A DNA stretch of 64,000 nt from Marvinbryantia formatexigens DSM 14469. Lineage in GTDB: Bacteria > Bacillota > Clostridia > Lachnospirales > Lachnospiraceae. The stretch lies in contig NZ_CP102268.1 of the NCBI RefSeq assembly GCF_025148285.1, positions 3,689,501-3,753,500 on the forward strand, written 5' to 3'. Under the pieces are notes generated by a model. The model searched no databases, had not been told where the DNA came from, and saw only the letters and a program-made list of their open reading frames with translations. Shown here piece by piece: positions 26,627-36,233 of the stretch (positions are counted from its first letter, which is position 1; every line of letters starts with the position of its first letter). Both the position numbers and the translations under genes were made by a program.

Positions 26627-27643
26627 ATGGAAGATAGACTTAAAATAAACGACAATATAAAGACGGCGATGATGCTTGCTGTTGTGCTTTATCACTGCTG
26701 TATGTTTTTTACCGGCAGTTGGTTTGATAGATCAACTCCAGTTTTCTCTGCAAACTATCTTTCAGTTTTTGCGAGATACCTGAATACATTCCATGTTCAG
26801 ACATTTGCTATGGCATCCGGTTTCCTGTTCTATGCGTTAAAAAAGGAATATGGAAAATACAGTGGTAACTTTAGAGTGGATATAGGAAAAAGAACAAAGC
26901 GATTACTTCTTCCATATGCAATCACAAACATTGTGTGGGTACTTCCTTTTTATATTGTGTTCAGTGGTTTTGATGTCAAAGCTATTGTATACAAATATGT
27001 TTTTGGTTGCGCACCATCACAATTATGGTTCCTTCCTATGTTGTTCTGGCTGTTCCTGCTTGCCTATGTTGTTTTCAGAAAGCACAGACCATCAGAAGTT
27101 GGATTAATCGCAAGCGTCCTGATTTCAATCGGGGGGGGGTATATCCTAAGTACAATTGGGGTAAAAAATGTGCTTCAGATTGTAACTGCAGTAAGATATG
27201 CCATGTATTATTACTTTGGAACGTATCTCTATGAAAAAGAAATAAAACCAAGTACTAGCTTAACGGTAATGAGTGTGATTTTCTCGGTAGGTGGATTTGC
27301 ATTATCAAGTCAACTTGCTGGCAGCAATCTTTTTGTATTAAAGGCAGTGAATATACTTGTCAGTAGTTTTACTTCTTTTGCGGGTATATTTATGGTCTAT
27401 GGGTTTGCAAATCTGATTGGATGTAAAGAAGATAATAGGATATGGAGAGGGCTAAAGAAGAATAGCTTTGGTGTGTATCTGTTTCATCAGCAATTGATAT
27501 ACCCATGTATTATGTTGCTGAACGGAAGAGTAAACCCTGTTATACAGGTTGTCATTTGCTTTATGGTACTGGGTTTCATATCAAGTGGTATTACTGAGTT
27601 CCTTCGCAAATGGAAGGCTACTAAGGTTATGTTTGGACTGTGA
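26627..27643 (+). CDS. Acyltransferase-3 family membrane O-acyltransferase
   Basis: A 338-residue membrane protein with about 10 helices. LAVVLYHCCMFF carries the conserved early histidine and FHVQTFAMASGFLFY fits the family. It would O-acetylate the glycan at the membrane. The gene contains nine consecutive G (27131-27139) encoding Gly-Gly-Gly within codons 169-171; the present frame is open. Confidence 0.85.
   Translation: MEDRLKINDNIKTAMMLAVVLYHCCMFFTGSWFDRSTPVFSANYLSVFARYLNTFHVQTFAMASGFLFYALKKEYGKYSGNFRVDIGKRTKRLLLPYAITNIVWVLPFYIVFSGFDVKAIVYKYVFGCAPSQLWFLPMLFWLFLLAYVVFRKHRPSEVGLIASVLISIGGGYILSTIGVKNVLQIVTAVRYAMYYYFGTYLYEKEIKPSTSLTVMSVIFSVGGFALSSQLAGSNLFVLKAVNILVSSFTSFAGIFMVYGFANLIGCKEDNRIWRGLKKNSFGVYLFHQQLIYPCIMLLNGRVNPVIQVVICFMVLGFISSGITEFLRKWKATKVMFGL
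27131..27139 (+). repeat. G9 homopolymer in O-acyltransferase gene
   Basis: Nine G in a row within an AT-rich gene, in frame as three glycines. Poly-G tracts of this length are classical phase-variation sites; gain or loss of one base would stop the protein about half way. Confidence 0.75.
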
Positions 27644-27810
27644 TCAAAGCAAAGGTCACACTTATGTGTGGTGAATATGAAAATCCAGAGGAAACTGAAA
27701 TTACATTTGTTTGTGAGTGATTGAAGCGGAGAAATCAATGACTGTATAAGGAAATGGCAATAGGCTAAGATTATAGAACATAAACGAAAAGACTGAGAGG
27801 AAGATATTCA

Positions 27811-28902
27811 ATGAAACCAATCAACGTACAGCTAACTAACAAAACTATCTTAATTACCGGAGCGGCAGGCTTCATCGGGGCGAATCTTGTTCTCACCCTG
27901 TTGTCTGATAATACCATTCACACCCGTCTAATCGGTGTGGATAATATGAACGATTATTACGATGTAAGTATAAAGGAGTGGCGGCTGAAGGAGATTCAGA
28001 CTGTTGCGGAGAAGTCCACATCATCATGGACATTCATCAAAGGTTCTATAGCAGATAAGGAACTGATCAACTCAATAATCAACACTTACCATCCGGACAT
28101 TGTAGTAAACCTTGCAGCGCAGGCAGGTGTACGTTACAGCATTACTAATTCGGATGTGTACATAGAATCAAATCTGATTGGTTTTTATAATATTCTGGAA
28201 GCTTGTCGTCATTCTTATGATAATGGAGAAAAAAGAGTAGAACATCTGGTATATGCATCCTCATCATCTGTATATGGAGCAAATAAGAAAGTGCCGTATT
28301 CAACAGACGACAAGGTAGACAACCCGGTGTCCCTGTACGCAGCGACTAAGAAATCGAATGAACTCTTAGCTCATGCATATTCCAAGCTTTATAATATTCC
28401 GTCCACCGGTCTGCGGTTCTTTACCGTTTACGGTCCCGCAGGGCGTCCGGATATGGCTTATTTTGGATTTACGAACAAGTTGCTAAAGGGAGAGAAGATT
28501 CAGATTTTTAATTATGGAAACTGCAAACGTGATTTCACCTATGTAGATGACATTGTGGAAGGCGTTAAACGTGTGATGATGGGGGCGCCGGAGAGAAGGA
28601 TTGGTGAAGACGGGCTTCCGGTTCCTCCATATGCCATCTATAACATCGGCAACAGTCAGCCGGAGAACCTGCTGGACTTCGTACAGATACTAAGCGAGGA
28701 ACTGGTGAGGGCAGAGGTCCTGCCGGAGGATTACGATTTTGAAGCTCATAAAGAGCTTGTGCCGATGCAGCCGGGAGATGTACCGGTAACGTATGCTGAT
28801 ACCAGCGCACTGGAGCGTGACTTCGGCTTCAAGCCAAGTACCGATTTAAGGACAGGAATTCGCCGGTTTGCGGAATGGTACAAGGAGTTTTACCGGGTTT
28901 AA
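27811..28902 (+). CDS. NAD-dependent epimerase, UDP-glucuronate 4-epimerase type
   Basis: A 363-residue SDR-family protein: ITGAAGFIGANLVLTLL (NAD-binding), DNMNDYYDVSIKEWRL (typical of glucuronate epimerases), HLVYASSSSVYG, and SLYAATKKSNELLAHAY with the YxxxK catalytic pair. Ugd follows directly, so the likely reaction is UDP-glucuronate to UDP-galacturonate. AGAGGAAG precedes the start. A 167-base gap separates it from the acyltransferase. Confidence 0.9.
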   Translation: MKPINVQLTNKTILITGAAGFIGANLVLTLLSDNTIHTRLIGVDNMNDYYDVSIKEWRLKEIQTVAEKSTSSWTFIKGSIADKELINSIINTYHPDIVVNLAAQAGVRYSITNSDVYIESNLIGFYNILEACRHSYDNGEKRVEHLVYASSSSVYGANKKVPYSTDDKVDNPVSLYAATKKSNELLAHAYSKLYNIPSTGLRFFTVYGPAGRPDMAYFGFTNKLLKGEKIQIFNYGNCKRDFTYVDDIVEGVKRVMMGAPERRIGEDGLPVPPYAIYNIGNSQPENLLDFVQILSEELVRAEVLPEDYDFEAHKELVPMQPGDVPVTYADTSALERDFGFKPSTDLRTGIRRFAEWYKEFYRV

Positions 28903-28960
28903 GAAGAAAACCAGTATGGGAGAATCATAACGGAAGCATTGCAGTAAGGAGAGAAGCAGA

Positions 28961-30196
28961 ATGAACAGAAAAATCGCAGTTGCAGGAACCGGCTATGTTG
29001 GTCTGTCCATTGCAACACTTTTAGCACAGCATAATCATGTAACAGCAGTAGACATTATCCCGGAAAAGGTGGAGATGATTAATAACAGGAAGTCTCCCAT
29101 CCAGGACGAATACATTGAAAAATATCTGGCGGAAAAGGAGCTGGATTTAACTGCCACGCTGGACGGCGAATCCGCATACCGGGACGCGGAGTTTGTGGTC
29201 ATTGCTGCCCCGACCAATTATGACAGCAAGAAGAACTATTTCGATACTTCTGCCGTGGAAGCAGTTATCAGGCTGGTGATGAACGTCAATCCGGATGCCA
29301 TCATGGTCATCAAGTCCACGATTCCGGTCGGCTATACGGCAGGCATCCGCAAGAAGATGGGCAGTGATAACATTATCTTCAGCCCGGAATTTCTGCGGGA
29401 ATCCAAAGCCCTGTACGACAACCTTTATCCGTCCCGTATTATTGTTTCCACAGATGGAAGCGAACGGCTGAATGCAGTGGCAGGGATCTTTGCGGGGCTT
29501 CTGCAGGAAGGCGCTGTCAAAGAAAACATTGACACCCTTTTCATGGGATTCACCGAAGCAGAAGCGGTCAAGCTGTTTGCGAATACGTATCTTGCACTCC
29601 GCGTGTCCTATTTCAATGAGCTTGACACTTATGCGGAGATGAAGGGACTGAATACGAAAGACATTATCAACGGCGTGTGCCTTGACCCGCGTATTGGCAG
29701 TCATTACAATAATCCGTCTTTTGGATATGGCGGTTACTGTCTGCCAAAAGATACGAAACAGCTTCTTGCCAATTATCAGGATGTGCCGGAAAATCTGATC
29801 GAGGCAATCGTAGAGAGCAACCGGACAAGAAAGGATTTTATTGCGGAACGTGTACTGGAAATTGCAGGGGCGTATGAAGCCAATGATACCTACGATTCAG
29901 CAAAAGAGGGCGAGGTAATCATAGGAGTTTACCGTCTGACGATGAAATCAAACTCAGACAATTTCCGTCAGTCATCGATCCAGGGCGTGATGAAACGCAT
30001 TAAGGCGAAAGGGGCGACGGTAATCATTTATGAGCCGACGCTGGAGGATGGATCCACATTTTTCGGAAGCCGGGTTGTTAATGATATTGACCGGTTTAAA
30101 AAGCAGTCCCAGGCGATCATCGCAAACAGATATGATACCTGTCTGGATGATGTGAAAGACAAGGTCTATACAAGGGATCTGTATGGCCGGGATTAG
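28961..30196 (+). CDS. ugd: UDP-glucose 6-dehydrogenase
   Basis: A 411-residue oxidoreductase making UDP-glucuronate. [15 protein letters not shown] binds [33 protein letters not shown] and [13 protein letters not shown] (catalytic Cys) are all present. Length fits the short Gram-positive type. AAGGAG lies before ATG. A deleted fragment of a related ugd lies at 54254-54403. Confidence 0.95.
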   Translation: MNRKIAVAGTGYVGLSIATLLAQHNHVTAVDIIPEKVEMINNRKSPIQDEYIEKYLAEKELDLTATLDGESAYRDAEFVVIAAPTNYDSKKNYFDTSAVEAVIRLVMNVNPDAIMVIKSTIPVGYTAGIRKKMGSDNIIFSPEFLRESKALYDNLYPSRIIVSTDGSERLNAVAGIFAGLLQEGAVKENIDTLFMGFTEAEAVKLFANTYLALRVSYFNELDTYAEMKGLNTKDIINGVCLDPRIGSHYNNPSFGYGGYCLPKDTKQLLANYQDVPENLIEAIVESNRTRKDFIAERVLEIAGAYEANDTYDSAKEGEVIIGVYRLTMKSNSDNFRQSSIQGVMKRIKAKGATVIIYEPTLEDGSTFFGSRVVNDIDRFKKQSQAIIANRYDTCLDDVKDKVYTRDLYGRD

Positions 30197-30208
30197 AAAT
30201 GTGACAGT

Positions 30209-30823
30209 ATGGATATTTACCAGATTTTTTTAACGCACAACCGTCCCTGGTCTGCAGGGGAACTGGTCTGTTTCGGGATTGTCGCTGTGATAGCAGCGAC
30301 TATTCTTGGCAGATGTGTCCGGTATAAAAAGATAAAAAAGACGCAGGCGGTGTCCATATTCGGACTGCTTGTATTTCTGGGCATTGTTTTTGGCTCCACA
30401 GTGTTTACCAGGGAACCGACGGTGCGGAGATATGAACTGGTTCCCTTCTGGTCATGGAGGGAAGTGATAGCCTCACACGACTGGCAGCTGCTTCAGGAAA
30501 ATCTTCTGAACTGTATTCTGCTTTTTCCAATGGGGATGCTGCTTCCGCTGGCTTTTGACCGGCGTGTACGGGTGAGGAATTCCTTTATAGCCGGTTTTGC
30601 TGTGTCAGCAGTGATAGAACTATGCCAGCTTGTTTTTATGCGGGGATTATTTGAATGGGATGATATGATACACAATGGACTGGGGTGCATGGCGGGTAGC
30701 TTATTTATGAATAAACTGATAGAAAAATATGATAACCCGGACAAAGGTGATAAAGAATACCCGGAACTGCACCGGAACAGAAAAAAAGATGATATGGAGG
30801 AAATACCGACAGACGATGTATGA
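30209..30823 (+). CDS. VanZ-like membrane protein
   Basis: A 204-residue protein with about five helices. It has YELVPFWSWREV, ENLLNCILLFPMGMLLPL and AVIELCQLVFMRGLFEWDDMIHNGLGCMAGSLF, the VanZ-like pattern. Its role is unknown in most genomes; it is often the last gene of surface-polysaccharide clusters. The charged C-terminal tail overlaps the next gene. Confidence 0.88.
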   Translation: MDIYQIFLTHNRPWSAGELVCFGIVAVIAATILGRCVRYKKIKKTQAVSIFGLLVFLGIVFGSTVFTREPTVRRYELVPFWSWREVIASHDWQLLQENLLNCILLFPMGMLLPLAFDRRVRVRNSFIAGFAVSAVIELCQLVFMRGLFEWDDMIHNGLGCMAGSLFMNKLIEKYDNPDKGDKEYPELHRNRKKDDMEEIPTDDV

Positions 30824-31046
30824 TCCAGATGAGGCATGCCAAATGATGGCCGCGTCGATAAAGAGAATATGCAGACAGAGAGGAATATCACCGTATGTCC
30901 TTGCAAAGAAAGCCGGGATTTCCACTTCCTCCATCAGTTATCTGCTGAACGGGCGGACAAGACCGCAGGTATATACGGTACTGCTGATCTGCAATGCGCT
31001 GGGAGTAACGATAGGAGAGCTGTTTGACGGGGAAAACAGGAAATGA
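30816..31046 (+). CDS. Small HTH (XRE/Cro-CI) regulator
   Basis: About 76 residues from ATG 30816, overlapping the end of the VanZ-like gene by 8 bases (ATG 30789 is an alternative). A single helix-turn-helix: ICRQRGISPYVLAKKAGISTSSISYLLNGRTRPQVYTVLLICNALGVTIGELF. It could regulate the surface locus or be the first gene of the accessory region. Confidence 0.8.
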   Translation: MYDPDEACQMMAASIKRICRQRGISPYVLAKKAGISTSSISYLLNGRTRPQVYTVLLICNALGVTIGELFDGENRK

Positions 31047-31294
31047 CGCAGTTGATAATCGGGGGTATGTTTGTATCTGGAGCAATCCAACTTTACATTA
31101 TCGCATGTGAATTTCCTAGGAGCCAAGTGTAAAAATACTTGAGTTTCCGCAAACTGTAATTAAAAAGTAAATGTGTCTGCCTAAAGTACCAATCTGCCGT
31201 TTTTTGAAAGGTATCAAATGGCAGTTCTGTGAATAGAGGTACTTTAATAAGCCCCGCCGGAACCGGACTTTGGGAGACATATTCTTTTATCTAT

Positions 31295-32548
31295 TCAAAC
31301 AGCCAGCTTAAGGCAGAGTTGACGGTATACAGGACGCCTTGTCCGGAACCAGAGCCTGATGCCCTCTTTTGCATACGACAGTATGCCGGAGATACCTTTG
31401 GCCAGCCGATAATAGCAAAACGCTGTCTTTTCTTTTATCGGATTTGCGGTATGTATAATTGCAGTTTTAAGGGCATTTGTTTCTGCCTTCATAGAAATAT
31501 GGGCAAGAAATGCCATGCATAAAGTAGTATAAAAGTTTAAAGCATTGATTGCCTTAAGCCTGCGTACCCGGAAATTTTCAAACTGGAACATCTGTTTTTT
31601 GCAGCGGAAATATTCCTCGATCTTCCATCTGGAAAAGTAAAGCTTTGCAACCTTTATTACATCTTCTTTCGATTTGATTGCCTTATTTGCTGCCAGCATC
31701 ATGGGATGCTCTGTAATTCCGTAAACAAGGACGGGATACATATCTTTTCTGGATGCGGTAATCTGAACTTTTACATGGGAAAGATACGCTTCATGTTTCT
31801 TTCCTTTGTAAAACAGTGGAAGCTTTACTTTCCCTTTTCTGCGGTTACGCAGCTCCGTGGCCAGGGTCCATTTATTATGGTATAACAGTCTGCGCTTTGC
31901 AGTCAGCCGGATTACATAATCCTGTTTCATGGAATCCAGTTTCAGGAACATCTTATTATCATCATAGCCGCGATCCATGACAAAGGTTGCTTTTCCGAAA
32001 AGAGCTTTTGCCCGTTCCATAGCGGAGAAGGTCACATCATTGATGGAAGTAAAATCTTTTTCCACGGAAGAATGAATTTCTGAAAAAATGCTGACAGGAT
32101 GGTTGCTGGTTGTAAGGACGGTGGCTTCTGTGACATGATATCCTTTTTTATAAACATTCTTTGTTTTTGTGCTTTCAGAACCATCCCGGACCCATCCGGG
32201 GGCTTCAAATTGGTAACCGTCAGGCTTCACAACATCACTGTCATCGATATGGATAACCGGCTGATCAGGGCACCATTTTTTTACTTGTTTCAGATAAGCT
32301 TTCAGAGCATCTTTCGGAGTGCCCTTTGCGAGATGCCTGGAAAGGCGGTCAACGGTATTGATTTTTCTGGACGTTTCATGTAACTGGTCAGCGATGTCGG
32401 TGAGAAGACAGCTTCCGGAAGCAAGCATACCATAATTCATATCCGCCATAAATTTACGTTCCGGTTTGGAAAGATTTCTGGAAATTTTATTTGAAAAAGA
32501 TAAAATTTCCCGTTTCATTTGATAGGTATTTGATGTAAAATTAGCCAT
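31295..32548 (-). CDS. IS4-family transposase
   Basis: About 417 residues, apparently intact. DDE residues fit: VIHIDDSDVV (first D), FVMDRGYDD (second D), and the YFSRWKIEEYFRCKK segment matching the Y-R-E-K signature of IS4. ATG 32548 is preceded by AAGGA; an in-frame ATG at 32563 lacks a site. It lies within the IS21 element. Confidence 0.9.
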   Translation of the reverse strand: MANFTSNTYQMKREILSFSNKISRNLSKPERKFMADMNYGMLASGSCLLTDIADQLHETSRKINTVDRLSRHLAKGTPKDALKAYLKQVKKWCPDQPVIHIDDSDVVKPDGYQFEAPGWVRDGSESTKTKNVYKKGYHVTEATVLTTSNHPVSIFSEIHSSVEKDFTSINDVTFSAMERAKALFGKATFVMDRGYDDNKMFLKLDSMKQDYVIRLTAKRRLLYHNKWTLATELRNRRKGKVKLPLFYKGKKHEAYLSHVKVQITASRKDMYPVLVYGITEHPMMLAANKAIKSKEDVIKVAKLYFSRWKIEEYFRCKKQMFQFENFRVRRLKAINALNFYTTLCMAFLAHISMKAETNALKTAIIHTANPIKEKTAFCYYRLAKGISGILSYAKEGIRLWFRTRRPVYRQLCLKLAV

Positions 32549-32791
32549 AAGGAATCCTTTCATTTTTGTTTAGTGGATTATTGTTGTGGTGACTTAATTT
32601 TACAACAAAAAAGGAAGAGATTCCTTATATTTTTGGCATTTTTTGAAAGTTGTGTATAATCAGCATCGCCAATTGAATATTCTTGTGCGGGAGTACCTCT
32701 GTTCCGGAGGAACGGAAACCGCTAATCCGGCGGTAGGAAACCGTTAAACCGGAACAGGGATACCGCACTTAATTGCTTGTTACTTGCGAGT

Positions 32792-33568
32792 TTACTCGCT
32801 TAATGCAGGATCTAATCCATATACTTCCCGCATAGATCTGTAATTCGCCGGATCTGTCGGGATGATGTTGATCTTGTATGCATCATGCTTGATGCGATCC
32901 AAAATCGCTTCCGAGAGGGGACTGTCATCACCTCCCAACTGATCGTACCAGCCATTGGAATCATACTGGGAACAGAAGATGGTGGATGACTTCCTGCGTC
33001 TCCTATGGAGGAGTTCTAAAATATCATGCTGTTCGGATTCAGTAGGCTTCAACAAGAGCCATTCATCGATGATCAGTAGAACAGGATTGGCATACTTCCC
33101 TTGAAATTTCTTGTATGTACCGTCATTACGTGCCATCTCCAGTTCAAGGAGCAGATCTGGAAGGCGGACATATTTTGTCTTGTAGCGCTGCTTACATGCT
33201 TCCATTCCGAACGCGCAGGCCAGATACGTTTTTCCACTCCCGGTAGCCCCGGTGATAAAGAGATTTTTGTGTTCTGCGATATATTCACAGGTTGCAAGCC
33301 GCTCGATCAAAGAACGATTCAGCTTGCGTCCGGAAGTATAGTTGATATCGCCAATGTATGCATCCGGCTGGTCAAACCCGGCATTGCGGATCAGGCGTTT
33401 CAGGCTGTTGCTCTTACGGTTGCTGTATTCGATGTCCACCAGCATCCCGAATCGGTCCTCAAAAGGGATTTCCTTCATCTTGGGGTCCTCCATCTGGGTG
33501 CGAAATGCATCTGACATGGAAGTCAGGCGCATTTCAATGAGTTTATCTATGGTGCTTTGGGTAGTCAT
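32792..33568 (-). CDS. istB: IstB-like ATPase of IS21
   Basis: A 258-residue AAA+ helper ATPase that selects target DNA with IstA. Walker A is TGATGSGKTYLACA (about 107-120) and Walker B LLIIDEWLL (about 168). It starts 6 bases after istA ends. It looks intact and could in principle serve other IS21 copies. Confidence 0.93.
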   Translation of the reverse strand: MTTQSTIDKLIEMRLTSMSDAFRTQMEDPKMKEIPFEDRFGMLVDIEYSNRKSNSLKRLIRNAGFDQPDAYIGDINYTSGRKLNRSLIERLATCEYIAEHKNLFITGATGSGKTYLACAFGMEACKQRYKTKYVRLPDLLLELEMARNDGTYKKFQGKYANPVLLIIDEWLLLKPTESEQHDILELLHRRRRKSSTIFCSQYDSNGWYDQLGGDDSPLSEAILDRIKHDAYKINIIPTDPANYRSMREVYGLDPALSE

Positions 33569-33574
33569 GGTTCC

Positions 33575-35137
33575 TTACCTCCTGTAGTAATCAGCGCCTC
33601 TTGTAAGCGCATGGCTGTTCTTTCCTGACTCTGTATAGCTGTCTGCTGTCGGTCTTTTATCCGGGTTCTCCATCTGGTCGCTTCCGGTATCAAGGATGTT
33701 CTTGATACTCTTATAACTGGGAGTGGCCGTAAAGGAAAGTGCTTTCCGACAGGCGGCTTCCAACCGGTCAACGGAATACTTGTCAGCCAGTTTCAAAAGC
33801 CCCATACAGCTGCGGTAGGACTGTTGTTCTACACGTTTAGAGGTAAGGATTGCATCTACTACCTGATAGGTACTGGAGCCGATCCGCTCCGCCCATTTGC
33901 GGAAGCGGTCGCCGTTCCATTCCAGATACTGCTGATGGGAAGCGGGCATGTGCTCTGTAATCGTGCTGTGTTGTCCCTTGCGGCCATAAAGACGGTGGTG
34001 GGACGCAATCCGGTTATGATTATAAAAAATCTCAATTGTTTTATCTGTAACCCTCACATCAACTTTGCGTTTTATATATTCATAAGGAACTGAGTATAGC
34101 ATTCCGGCAAAGGATATGTGATAATTAAACTGAACGGTGGCTTGTTTCCATTCCGCCAGTTCATATGGGGTGGCAGGTAAAGGTGTCAGCAATGGCAGTT
34201 CTTCGTCGCGGAAGATCTCATACCGGCTGCCTTCTTTCTTTTGGAAAGGACGATGGCTGAAGTCTTCCAATTTCTGACGGATTGCCCGGTTTAACTCACT
34301 GAGTGAGAAGAACTGCTCATTACGCAGGGCTGCAGTGATCCAGGTGGAAATATTACCCACACTGCCCTCGGCATTTGGCTTATCCTTAGGGGCCCGGACA
34401 CGGGCTGGAATAATCGCAGTGCCATAGTGTTCTGCCATTTCCTGATAGACGGCATTGATCCGCTGATCTTTCCAGCCTTTATTGTGATCCACAGCAGTAC
34501 GACAGTTGTCCGGCACGAGAATCCTGGCAACACCACCAAAGTACTCGTACATATGAACATGTGCAGCGATCCATGACGGTTGCTTTTCATCCATGAATGC
34601 CTCTACGTATGGGTACTGGCTATAGGTCATAACTCCTACGAAAATGTGAGCATCCAGAATCTCACCGGTATCCGGATCCATGATATGTGACGGATCTCCA
34701 GCCCAGTCTACCTCAACTTGCTCCGCTGGCTTGCGGTTGATATGCATGGTAGCACGGCGTTTCTGCTCATCCTGCTGGATATAATAGCAGAACTGAGAGT
34801 ACATAAGCGGTTCATCCCCGGCAAGACGGCATTCCTCAAGGTACTCTGTCCAAAGAAGCTTTTTGTTTACTCCGTTGCGGAGTAGCTCCTTCCGGATATG
34901 AGCATAATCCGGCATCCGCCTGTTTGATTGAGACTGCTGCGTAGTCTCCTTTGGAAACAGCAGTTGCTCAATCACCGTATCGGTCTGGTTTTGATCCAGT
35001 GGTCAAGAGACACCTTTTTCCTTGGCAGCTTTTAAAACCTTATTGACCGTTTTCTTGGAAACACCGCAGCTGAGGGCGATGTTCGTTTGGCTGAGGTTCA
35101 GGCTGGCAAGCCTGATGATCTCACGATATTTGGTCAT
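33575..35137 (-). pseudogene. istA: istA transposase with in-frame nonsense codon
   Basis: The true start is ATG at 35137 (MTKYREIIRLASLNLSQTNIALS, an HTH that binds the IS ends). Codon 45 is TGA (35003-35005), followed without frame change by PLDQNQTDTVIEQLLFP and the full remaining protein. Family members have tryptophan there (GVSWPL), so a single TGG to TGA change explains it. The downstream part (466 codons from GTG 34975) holds the DDE core (VEVDWAGDP, LVPDNCRTAV, PKDKPNAEGSV) but lacks the HTH. Restart at GTG 34975 would give a protein without DNA-binding domain. Confidence 0.88.
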
Positions 35138-35513
35138 ATCAACTGACCTCCTTAAAATGTATTTACGTCAAAAGACGCATAAATACATTATAAGGGAAGA
35201 ATTCGCGGTTTCCATGCTTGCGGAATGCCGGTTTCCTTTACAGCGGAATCGCGGTTTCCTTTATACTGGAACAGCGGTTTCCAGCCTCCGGAATTGCGGT
35301 GTAAAACCGTCCGGAATACTCACCAATCAGCGGCTTTGTGGATAGAACTGCGGAAACTCAAGTAAAAATACACTTGTGTAAGGTAGAGAATAGTGGTAAA
35401 ATTATTAAGATTGAACATAGGTAAAACGGATGTGACAGTTTTGACCTGTGGAGGGAGACATATGTAGAACTGTTTTTATTGAAAGCTTTAATTTTGGGAG
35501 AATTGGTAGGATA

Positions 35514-35906
35514 ATGTCAACAAAAAAACGAAAGAATATGGTATGGTCATTACGAGAACTTGTAATTAAAATCGCAGTAATGGCTGTGACCATTAGCATC
35601 GGTTTATGGTGTGGATGGACTGATTCGTATAGTGCATTTTATATTGCAGTGTTGGTGCAATCGATAAATAATTTATATGATTCAACAGCTTTTCTTGAAG
35701 GTTATACAAGGTTTATTACCATATTTCAACTGTTATCATTTTTAGGAGCGTTGGGTGCAGGTATTTTGTCGATTGTACATTTTACAAGTAAGGGAAGTGT
35801 TGTCGATACACCAGGGTTTGTTATTGGAATAGCGATAGCACTGAGTGTTTCGGTGGTACATTTTGGAATAGAAGTTTATAGTATGATACGACAGAATAGG
35901 TATTAG
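35514..35906 (+). CDS. Small membrane protein, unknown
   Basis: About 130 residues from ATG 35514. A basic N-terminus (STKKRKN) is followed by four hydrophobic stretches (about 14-33, 38-55, 72-95, 105-122). I do not recognise the family. It is first of three closely spaced genes (gaps of 13 and 17 bases) that lie directly after the IS21 element and differ in composition from it. Confidence 0.65.
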   Translation: MSTKKRKNMVWSLRELVIKIAVMAVTISIGLWCGWTDSYSAFYIAVLVQSINNLYDSTAFLEGYTRFITIFQLLSFLGALGAGILSIVHFTSKGSVVDTPGFVIGIAIALSVSVVHFGIEVYSMIRQNRY

Positions 35907-35919
35907 TGGGGTATATATT

Positions 35920-36216
35920 ATGATTATAGGAATTTGGATTTTAGTAGTTACCTGTTTGGTGATTACTATAGGTGAAATTAAATACCGTTGCTTTGATAAA
36001 AAAGAAGTGTTAAGGGAAAATAAAGCTGTATCTAAAGAATGGAAAGATAATGTTGACACTGATATGGATAAATTTATGATGAAACATACGAATGATGAAT
36101 TCGTTTCATCAAAAGCATTAGCGATGAGAGGTTCCTGGAGATTAGCACAGAATCAGATAATGGGTGCACAAACCTTTAGTGTACTTCGCACAGATGAATA
36201 TGCTAAGATGTTATAA
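35920..36216 (+). CDS. Small protein with N-terminal membrane helix, unknown
   Basis: A 98-residue protein: one membrane helix (about 2-20), then a charged soluble part with DKFMMKHTNDEFVSSKALAMRGSWRLAQ. No known domain recognised. Middle gene of the three-gene cassette 35514-36785. Confidence 0.6.
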   Translation: MIIGIWILVVTCLVITIGEIKYRCFDKKEVLRENKAVSKEWKDNVDTDMDKFMMKHTNDEFVSSKALAMRGSWRLAQNQIMGAQTFSVLRTDEYAKML

Positions 36217-36233
36217 AAAAATTGGGAGAAGAT

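Larger units (their letters stand above)
31130..35370. mobile_element. IS21-family element with an IS4-type transposase inside
   Basis: CTTGAGTTTCCGCA (31138-31151) and its reverse complement (35349-35362) bracket 4.2 kb, flanked by the direct repeat TAAAAATA (31130-31137, 35363-35370), which fits the up-to-8-bp duplication of IS21. Inside are istA and istB (minus) with repeated GCGGTTTCC-type sites at both flanks (35190-35290; 32705-32745, inverted), as expected for IS21 end repeats. Between the left end and istB is a complete IS4-type transposase gene, making the element about 1.5 kb longer than a normal IS21. An 11-base TTTTTTGAAAG occurs on both sides of the IS4 part (31200-31210, 32639-32649) and may be its target duplication. 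Nested hairpins lie at 31183-31245. Confidence 0.75.
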
